Origin: Ciona intestinalis
Lineage: Eukaryota > Chordata > Ascidiacea > Phlebobranchia > Cionidae
DNA length: 64,000 nt
Direction of reading: 5' to 3'
Assembly: GCF_000224145.3 (NCBI RefSeq)
Contig: NC_020173.2
Location: 3,078,499 to 3,142,498 of the forward strand
The notes under the pieces are model-generated. The model searched no databases. It was given only the letters and a program-made list of their open reading frames with translations, and was not told where the DNA came from. Both the position numbers and the translations under genes were made by a program. Below, in pieces: positions 48,922-64,000 of this stretch (position 1 is the first letter of the stretch; every line of letters starts with the position of its first letter).

Positions 48922-51920
48922 TTAAAAAAACAAATCTTGCAGAGCATAGATAAGAAGGCCAAACACAACCAGGTAAAATATAATTGAGAATATGATCTGA
49001 TACTTTGCTCTTCGTGCAATAGCCGTTTCCCCTAGCAACCTCTCAACTATGTTGCCCTTTGACCCCGCTGCATTAACGAATGGAAACGGCTCGTCAGGAA
49101 TTGGTTTTCCAAGGAATTTACAGAGTGGAGCCCAACCCTGAGAGGTAAGTTTGTTCAGTATTTTTATTTACGTACAGGGTGTTGGGAAAGTCTGATTAAG
49201 GTGTTCAGAAACAAAATAAGAAGGGTCTAAAGCCTGTATTGATGCTTTGGGGGTCACTTGCAACATAATTTATAATTGTCATTGATATTTACCTCTTTGA
49301 TTCTATCCTGAAACATGTCTGTTAATAAATATGTAAATGAAAGTGACAGTGACTTTCCAAGCATACTATTTAAATAGTATCATAGGTGCCATGTATTTAA
49401 ACTTTTGGATAACTCTGGGTTTCCTGCTCACTATATAAATAATATCGTAAGTGTCACCATTTTAAACTCTGGGGAATCATTCTAAATGTAGTCAAACATA
49501 GGAACCTCATTGATTGGTGTGGTAAATCCAGTATATTTTGACTTTTTTGTGTGCAGACACCTAACAACAGCAGAGTAAAAGCTGTTTTCGGCATAAAACT
49601 GGGGTGCTAAAATAAAAATAAATAAGTTATTACTTACATCTGCAACATCTAGCACAAGTAGATTATCTGGTGGTACAACTTGTTGTACATAATTGTTATG
49701 CCTTCGGTAATGCATTTTCCATAACCATGATTTTTCTGTACCCTCACCCTGTTATAACACTAGATTTAGTCATTTAAATATATATTTTTTTAACTCAATT
49801 AGGGAGCATATGTAATGTATCAATAATAGTTATAGGTGTCTTAAAACAAACAAACAACAAGTTATGTAATATTCTTTAAATCTAAAATGAGTTTTAAACC
49901 ATGCTTCTTTAATTTTAAGTTTATTATTTGAGCACCAATTTAAAAAATACCACTGCTCAAAGTAGGCACCTCATTAATGTATTCATCAATTCATGTAATG
50001 TATTTAACACCAAACTATTTAAAAATTTCAATTAGCAATAAATTAGAAAGTTCGGTTTATCTGTCTTACAATGATAGTTTCTGTTTATTCCTATTAAAGG
50101 AAAATTATGTTTCTGTTTTCTATACAAGGCAAACAAGGGAGCATATAAAACAGTTGTTTACACAGATTTCTAATCCTAAATCTTAGAACGCATTATTTTA
50201 GTGTTTTAATACATTAGTTAAATACTGGGCTTACCAGCATATATTGATAGAGTTTCCGCATAAAGTTTTCAAACTTGAGAGCTTGGCTTGAAAAGTAAGT
50301 CATCCAGTGATAAGTGTTGAAGACAAGTTGGTTCATTTTTTGAATGCTTTTAAACCAATCCTTTTCAGATCTTACTGTCAGTATTACCTGGTAAGAGGTA
50401 GAATTGAGCAAAAGTACATGCAAAAGTATTTGTGTTTATAGAAGCAGTTTTGTTGTAATGATCTTTAAAAAAGTTGTCTTTTAACTTTTGTTAAGTTATA
50501 TCATAGGTGTCTCGTGTCTTTTATACACCAGACACATGGTGCGCTCATTGTTAAGTTATAACATGGTCTATTCATATACAGGTATATTTAACAGTCTTTC
50601 AGGTTTCCTGCTGTCTTGAAATACTTGGACATTGAACCCCCATAATGGGATGTACAACATAGCCTTGATATTCGGCAGGAGATTCAAATAAAAGTTAATA
50701 AACAAACATGACCCAATTTAAAACCTATTGTTTGTAAATTGACGTCATATTATGCAAGGCTAGTAACATTTTCTGCCAGTGGTTTAGATCAAGGTTAACT
50801 ATGGTGTGGTACAGTGCCGATAACGCATTCAACAAGTGGCCTTGGTTGCAAGGTCAAAAGTTTGTTTGTACTTTAACACGAGGCAATGATTACCAGGCAT
50901 CTATATGGCCTTGGGTCTGTGGTTAAGTGGTTTGCCTTGAATTGGTTGCACAATAGTGAATAGTAGAGGTCTGGTAAAATTTTGTTGCAAGCAATTAACC
51001 TAGTATTTAGCATTTTTCAATGGTAATATTAACATGATTTTTGGGAATGGGTAAGGTCTTGCAGCAAGATTCCAAGGCCAAGGGCTCATGATTTTAGACC
51101 AGAGTTGGTCCATAAAATATAATGATCATACTATTGCCGTGAAACATGCCTATTCAAAGATATGTAGCACATTTGCACATATATCCCAATTTTGACATTC
51201 TGTTACACAAAATTGTTTTAAACAACTATTTTTCGCAAATTTTACACAAAATAAGCCTTAAAATACTCTTCTCTATAATATTTACCTTTGCTTTTGGCCA
51301 TCTTTTGTGAAATTCTTCAAATAAAAATGAAGACGGCATGTCTACAACACATTGTACATTCAATCGATCATATTTGTCAAAAATATTTGGTAAAATCTCT
51401 TTCCCGTTGAAAAAATTGTCGTAATCATCCAAGAAGTAATCAATGTGTTCAAGGTAGTCAAAAACTGTGAATAATATTACAATATTCTATAAATTTAATT
51501 TGAATTAATAAAAAGTATAATAATATGGAATAAAAAACTTTTAAACTTTGCTGGATGTTTAAACAAGTTACTTATAATTTTAATTAGTTATTTTATACTT
51601 TACAGAGATATATAACTATTAAGTATTAAATACAGTTCAGTTTAGCATAATATACTTAAATAGTAAAGTTACCAGATAAAATAACTAGTGAGTAAACTAA
51701 TACAAAATGCCTAATTTGATATACTGAGATTTTTACAAAATATGCATGCAGTTTTTTATTTTTTTACTTTGCAACTTATGCCAACAATAATATTTTTTAA
51801 CTTAAAATTAAAATTAAACCAAAAAAATTGTAACTTACTGTCTGTATATCCTAAAATTTGAAGAGCTCTTGTCAAAGACTTTGTCCCTGTTTTAGGGAAA
51901 CCTGCACATATCAGCTTCAT
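48922..51920 (-). CDS. Sulfotransferase of the Sulfotransfer_4 type with C-terminal membrane anchor
   Basis: Five exons: 51920-51839, 51464-51286, 50387-50235, 49748-49638, 49137-48922, encoding 246 residues. The N terminus holds the 5'-phosphosulfate-binding P-loop GFPKTGTKS (residues 7-15). The 3'-phosphate-binding region is LTVRSEKDWFKSI (about 90-102), with Arg93 and Ser94 in the expected places. Downstream YRRHNNYV and the PPDNLLVLDVADGW core are typical of this family. The last exon adds a hydrophobic stretch at about 223-241, ending seven or fewer residues from the C terminus, which suggests a tail-anchored membrane protein. The acceptor substrate cannot be read from the sequence. The gene diverges from GK5 and converges with CTU2. 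The family assignment is from remembered motifs, without a database search. Confidence 0.85.
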
Positions 51921-52878
51921 ATTGTTATGTAATAATCACTCTTGTGAATTCCACAATCCCTTTATGACTTCACACAGGCAGACTGATGTGTCACAATGGG
52001 AGGCATGCTTTTAAACCACTATGCAACAAGCCTTGTAATATGTCCTTGAAATTTATTTACTTTCTGGTTTCAGTAAAACACTGGAGTTTTGGCCAGACTT
52101 ACCATAACTCAATGTTTGCTAATGGCAAACATTAAACATGATACATATTTTAAAAGGATATTTATTTACAGTTTGACTAATGTTACACATTTACAAGCCT
52201 ATGCATTAAATGCTAACCACTCCTATTATAACCAGGACAAATAAAGACATTAACTTCTGCAATCCACAATTGCAACTTTGCCTTCAATAAACAAGACACA
52301 TTTATGTTATATTATTGTTTTTATATGCGGTTTTATGCGACCAATACTAATACATTTATTTACCCAAAAAACTGTGTAATTGTTCATATTTTGTTATAGT
52401 CTTATACTGATATTAAATTTTATAGGAAATAGTTAACTTATTGACATGTTTTATTACACTGTACATTTAAAGTATTGTTGGACTTTGGACTTGATGATAT
52501 GTAAACACACACACCATACACCACTATAGCTGACACCGCAGTTAAATATGTGCAAATGCTAAAGCATGTAGTAATGTATAAGATATGGCAGTGATTACTG
52601 TCAGATGCAACTGGTAAATGTGTTTAGAATTACACAGTCAGTTGTTTAATGCTCTGTTACCATTTGTTTTTCATTTAAATTTAGTATGTTGCATGAATTT
52701 GTGTTATAAAATAGAAGTTTTAGAATGTAGCATTGAAACTTAGACGTTTTGGATATGCATTTAACGTTAATGTACCATTGTTTTTGTACCGGTAAACATA
52801 TACTTTGTTTCTAAGTTTTTAATGCACAATTTTATTTTAAAAGGTAATGTTTAGGCGTTTGGACTAAATAGGCCTGAA
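51921..52878. promoter_or_regulatory. Divergent promoter region between sulfotransferase and GK5
   Basis: 958 bp separate the two start codons. The sequence is AT-rich without a recognisable repeat. Possible acceptor sites for GK5 (AG at about 52842 and 52854) lie within 40 bases of its ATG. No specific promoter element can be named. Confidence 0.45.
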
Positions 52879-55808
52879 ATGGATTTGAAAGATAAATACG
52901 TTCTGTCTCTTGACATTGGTACAAGTAACATGAGATGTTTTATTTATGACAAACAAACAAAAATAAAGGGAAGGTAGGATATGTTTATTATTTAGAAAAT
53001 ATATAAATTACATAACATAAATATATGCATACTTACTCGTAGTAAGGTATCGATACAGCGTATAATTTTATTTTTGTTTCTCTCTTTTTTCTTTTGGACA
53101 TAAAAAGAAACCAAGTCATCGCAGAGAAAAAGTATTTTTTATTATTGACCAATACCTATTTTTAGCAAGAAATTTTCTTTAGAATCGGTCTGTGTTATTG
53201 GATATTGATACAGCAATTAATCCTAAAAAATACAACCTATATAGGATATATAAACTAAAATACAACCTATATAGGATATATAAACTAAAATACAACTTAT
53301 ATAGGATATATTAAGCCAATTTTGCCACTCTAAACATTTTAATTAGCACTCACCCATGCATATATGGTTTTAGAATGCTTGAGTTTCTGTGGTACTTCCT
53401 CTGATCCAGTGATCAAATAGATTATTCAATCCTTCGTGTTCTACAACTTTTTTCTTTGGTTTGCATTACAGAAGTCAATGCCGAATTAAAATTCTTTATC
53501 CTGAACCACAAGCAGTAGAGATGGACCCTGATGAACTATGGGAGCAAATACTTGGAGTTATGAAGGTGAGCAATCCTTACTTTACATTGAATATACTTTA
53601 TGTGGGTGTTAACTAAAAGTTTAGGTAGAAAAGAAATAAAAAAAAACGCTAAAATATAAAAGATTATAGTTTAAATTTAACAATTTAAAGCTCATTTTTT
53701 GTTAATAATAAAGATATCATCAGGGTTAAAGGCTAGTTGGGAAAGGGGAGTTGGGGTTTTGACTTTAGTTTTGAGTTGACAGGGATACAATTATAGATTT
53801 TCAAGATTATATTTAAAAAATGTGCCTTGTTTTTTAATAGGAAGCCATCCAATCAGCATCTATTACCCCGGATAAAATAGCTTCTATTGGAATTTCTACA
53901 CAACGTGGGACTTTCATGTTATGGGACAAAGAAACAGGAAAACCGTTTCATAACTTCTTGGTTTGGCAGGTAGGGAATACATTGAATGAATGTAACTTGC
54001 TTTCTTCCCATATGGCAGGAAAACATTGGTCTGCGCAAAGCATTTAATCCAGTTTTAAAAGTTTTTTAGGGTAATTATATACACATAAATGACATTATTA
54101 GTATGCTTTTTCTATAAAACAAAATGTGAAGCTAACAATTTCTGAATGGAAAGTGGCGGTTTAACTACTTTTTCAAAAAATTTGTTAAAATACAATGCAT
54201 ATGGCATGGAGAAGTTCTGTTAGGGGTAGGGCCTGAAAGAAGACAACGGCGTGGTTTGCATAATAGGTAGAACAACTACCATAACACCACATTAATGATA
54301 TCTAAACACAGGACACACGTGGAGACGCATTGTCCAAATCATGGAATGATTCTTACACAATGAAGTTTTTACGACCCGCATCAAAAGGTCTTCACTTGCT
54401 CACACAAAGAAAGAAGTTTCTTGCAGCTGCAGTGTTGAAGTTTAGGACGCAACATGTAATAAAAACATAATTTATAAATTGAGTTTGGGTTTAAATCGTG
54501 GAATAGCATTTTTAATGAAAAAGGTGTGTTTTTATTTTTAGGGTGTCATAACGACTGTTTTTTTCTATTGATTAGTTTTATTTATATAAAACATACATTT
54601 TCCAAGAAATGCTTCCAAAGGTCTGATATTTATCACCGGACGTCTTATATCATAAATAATCCAGTCAAACTATGAAAAGGTTTTACTTAAAGTTTAAAAA
54701 AATAAATTTACTTTAGGTTTCTATTCGATTACTTTGGTTGTTCAACCAATACCCAGACCTCAAAGGATTGGCCAGAGAAGGGAAAGTGAGATTTGGAACT
54801 CTTGATACTTGGGTAGTGTGGAAGTTAAGTGGGGGCAAGGTGTATACATCGGAATACTCATGTGCAAGTTCTACAGGAATTTATGATCCTTATATTTTAG
54901 ACTGGAGCGGGTTTTTTTGCTCAGTGTTAAATATTCCAAAGGAAATATTCCCGCCCGTTATTGACACTTATGATGATTATGGGGTTTGTGAGAAAGATCT
55001 ATTTGGGTTTAAAATACCAATAAGGGCAGTGGTTGGGGACCAGCAAGCTGCTATGTTCGGGCAGTGCTGTTTCGAACCTGGAGATGTAAAATTAACACTT
55101 GGAACTGGGGCGTTTTTAGATTTAAACGTCGGAAATAAACCACACACTTCAGTGGCTGGGTTCTACCCAATTGTAGGTTGGAAAATTGGTGACAAAGTCG
55201 TCCATCTTGCTGAAGGAAGTTCTAACACAGCAGGTGACGCTGTGGATTGGATGAAAGGAATGAACTTTATAAAGGAACCATGCGATTCAGACGATATTGC
55301 CAATTTAGTTGATACTTCTGAAGGCGTTTACTTTGTGCCTGCCTTTAATGGAATCCAAGCTCCAATTAATGATTACTTGGCTTGTGGTGGTATGATGGGT
55401 ATTACTCAGAATACAAAGGCACCTCATATCGTTCGAGCAGTTTTAGAATCTCTTGCTTTTCGGAACAAGCAGGTTTTTGATTCAATGGTGGCGGAAACGA
55501 GTTTAAAAATAAAAAGATTTGTCTGTGATGGGGGCGTATGTGCTAACAAGCTGATAATGCAGTTAACTGCAGATCTGGTTGGCCAGATAATAAACAGACA
55601 AGAACATAGTGAAATGTCTGCCCTTGGTGCTGCTTATTTAGCTGGCTTGGCTGTTGGGTATTGGAAAAACATGGAAGAATTAAAAAGTTTGCCAAAACAG
55701 GTAAAATCATTCACACCAAATGAAGAGAATGCGAAAAAATATTCTCCGATCATGAAGAATTGGTGCAGAGCGGCGAAACGTTCATTAAACTGGTATTCTG
55801 ATACTTGA
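52879..55808 (+). CDS. GK5: GK5, putative glycerol kinase 5
   Basis: FGGY-family carbohydrate kinase of the glycerol-kinase-5 branch. Five exons: 52879-52973, 53472-53565, 53841-53969, 54312-54455 and a long last exon 54717-55808, giving 517 residues (human GK5 529). The N-terminal phosphate-1 loop reads LDIGTSN (11-17). The sugar-binding segment reads ISTQRGTF (81-88), and VVGDQQAAMFG holds the catalytic-base Asp at 262. LTLGTGAFLDLN and CDGGVCANKLIMQL cover phosphate-2 and adenosine-binding regions. Classical glycerol kinases have NQRE where this protein has TQRG, so the Glu that contacts glycerol is missing, as in other GK5 proteins. Substrate is therefore uncertain. An AATAAA at 55814 follows the stop within ten bases. 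Confidence 0.95.
53224..53311. repeat. Three-copy 30 bp tandem repeat in GK5 intron 1
   Basis: The unit tacaacctatataggatata plus ttaactaaaa-type spacer starts at 53231, 53261 and 53291 with an exact 30-base period. The third copy has one change (acttat). Confidence 0.9.
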
Positions 55809-55813
55809 ACAAT

Positions 55814-55819
55814 AATAAA
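55814..55819 (+). terminator. GK5 polyadenylation signal
   Basis: AATAAA begins six bases after the stop codon, with a second overlapping hexamer just downstream, implying a very short 3' untranslated region. Confidence 0.5.
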
Positions 55820-56940
55820 ATAAAATATTTTTTCGGCCTATCTGGTATATAAAATTATAATTTTATTTAAACGTTTGGTCTGCTTAAAGTCTTGCCAAAT
55901 AGCAGATGAAGCGTTGGAATATATTTAACGTTATATATACCAGATGAGCCGAAAAAATCCATTTTTTTGTTATGCTAGAGTTGGTTTTTATTAGGAGTAA
56001 CTAAGGTTGCATTTTTACAAAAAGTTGCAAAATTTAATATTTTTGTATAATTTTAAAACAAGATTTTTCTATGCAACACCACCACATATTATAAAAGATA
56101 TATACATTTATCAGACTCTGGCTTGCATGTTTGTATTACAGTATAATGAAGGATGCAACAATTTTCTCTTGTGTTACTGTTTATGTAATTTCCATTTAAA
56201 ATCATTAATAAATCCTTTAAATGTACTAAATTGCATTCCCGTTAATTAAAACCATCTGTTTGTTATAAATTTCTAAACAGTACAAAATATTGAATTCTAA
56301 AAACCGTTCTTTTTCGGGTCAAATTAATCCATCTTTTGTGTTACTTTTAATACATACTGATTTTTTTAAAACTAACTTTATGGAATAACTAGTGCACTCT
56401 TTACTAAATGTTCTCGTTGTTATAAAGTAAGGTTTTGTATCTATATATGTATGTGCAATATAGATGTATGTATTTTTTTAACTTCTGTTAATTAACCATG
56501 TTAATCACTTACCAGCTAAATAATGTTGAAATATTGTGAATGCCTTAGAACTTTTTGAATGTACTTAATGAATTATTATTAAACAAATAAATAACATGAT
56601 AAAAAACTATGTTATTCAAACTATTGACTTACCTTATTTACTTTAATAGCTTCAGCAATTTTAATGTTTCTGTATGTCAATTGAAGTGAAAATACAATTT
56701 AAATTAATCATTTTTAAAGCTACAATCTGTACGCTTATCTACAGACTTTAATAGGCAAAACTGTGTGCATGGAATGGGCAACCATAGATAAGTCGCTAAA
56801 TTTCCTAACTATGAGGATATAAATGGGAATGACAACCAACTTAGGCAGTTTCTAATTTGTAATTAAATACTGAAATACTGACATATAATTTCATAGAAAT
56901 GATATATAAATCAAGTTAAGGAATAGAAACAATATAAAAG
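55820..56940. other. Intergenic region between convergent GK5 and HELQ
   Basis: 1.1 kb of AT-rich sequence with no recognised gene; it ends just before an R4 repeat copy that lies at 56748-56850. It should include the HELQ 3' untranslated region. No clear HELQ polyadenylation hexamer was found. Confidence 0.5.
56748..56850. repeat. R4 repeat copy near the HELQ 3' end
   Basis: Single diverged unit with gggcaaccatagataagtcg and atgaggatataaatggg. Confidence 0.55.
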
Positions 56941-63897
<6,957 letters not shown>

Positions 63898-64000
63898 CTA
63901 AAAATAATTTGAATTTTCAAATGGCGGGATACTATAATGAACATAGGGGCGCATGAGGTTACATGTTGGTGTTAGCCTAATTTTTTAAAACTGGAGTCAG

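Overview
The window looks like nuclear DNA of a tunicate, most likely a Ciona species. This is an inference: the DNA is AT-rich, the introns are short with clean GT-AG borders, the proteins are clearly chordate/metazoan, and the spacers carry many small dispersed repeats. No cultured-prokaryote or viral signal was seen.

Seven protein-coding genes were recognised by reading splice borders by hand. From low to high coordinate they are: Slit (minus, 960-35331, 3' half outside the window), UBLCP1 (minus, 41603-44244), a COMM-domain-only protein (minus, 44732-44977), CTU2 (plus, 45427-48409), a Sulfotransfer_4-type sulfotransferase with a C-terminal membrane segment (minus, 48922-51920), GK5 (plus, 52879-55808) and HELQ (minus, 56941-63897, 5' exons outside the window). 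In every multi-exon gene all exon joins that I made keep the reading frame, and predicted lengths fit the families: UBLCP1 316 aa, CTU2 432 aa, sulfotransferase 246 aa, GK5 517 aa.

The left half (1-41600) is dominated by Slit and its introns. One of them, about 19 kb (13839-32810), and the 6.3 kb upstream of the start codon hold no recognisable gene, only repeats and a striking cluster of TGACGTCA palindromes at 29.6-31.3 kb. The right half is gene-dense, with two divergent pairs (COMM/CTU2, 449 bp apart; sulfotransferase/GK5, 958 bp apart) and two convergent pairs (CTU2/sulfotransferase; GK5/HELQ).

The genes are mostly unrelated housekeeping or signalling functions: axon guidance (Slit), proteasome phosphatase (UBLCP1), COMM complex, tRNA wobble-uridine thiolation (CTU2), sulfation, glycerol-kinase-like metabolism and DNA repair (HELQ). 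I found no operon or multi-gene system. The most interesting observations are the apparently shortened first LRR domain of Slit, a duplicated splice donor next to it, the CRE-palindrome cluster, the COMM-only protein, weak splice donors concentrated in HELQ, and several short repeat families including a foldback MITE.
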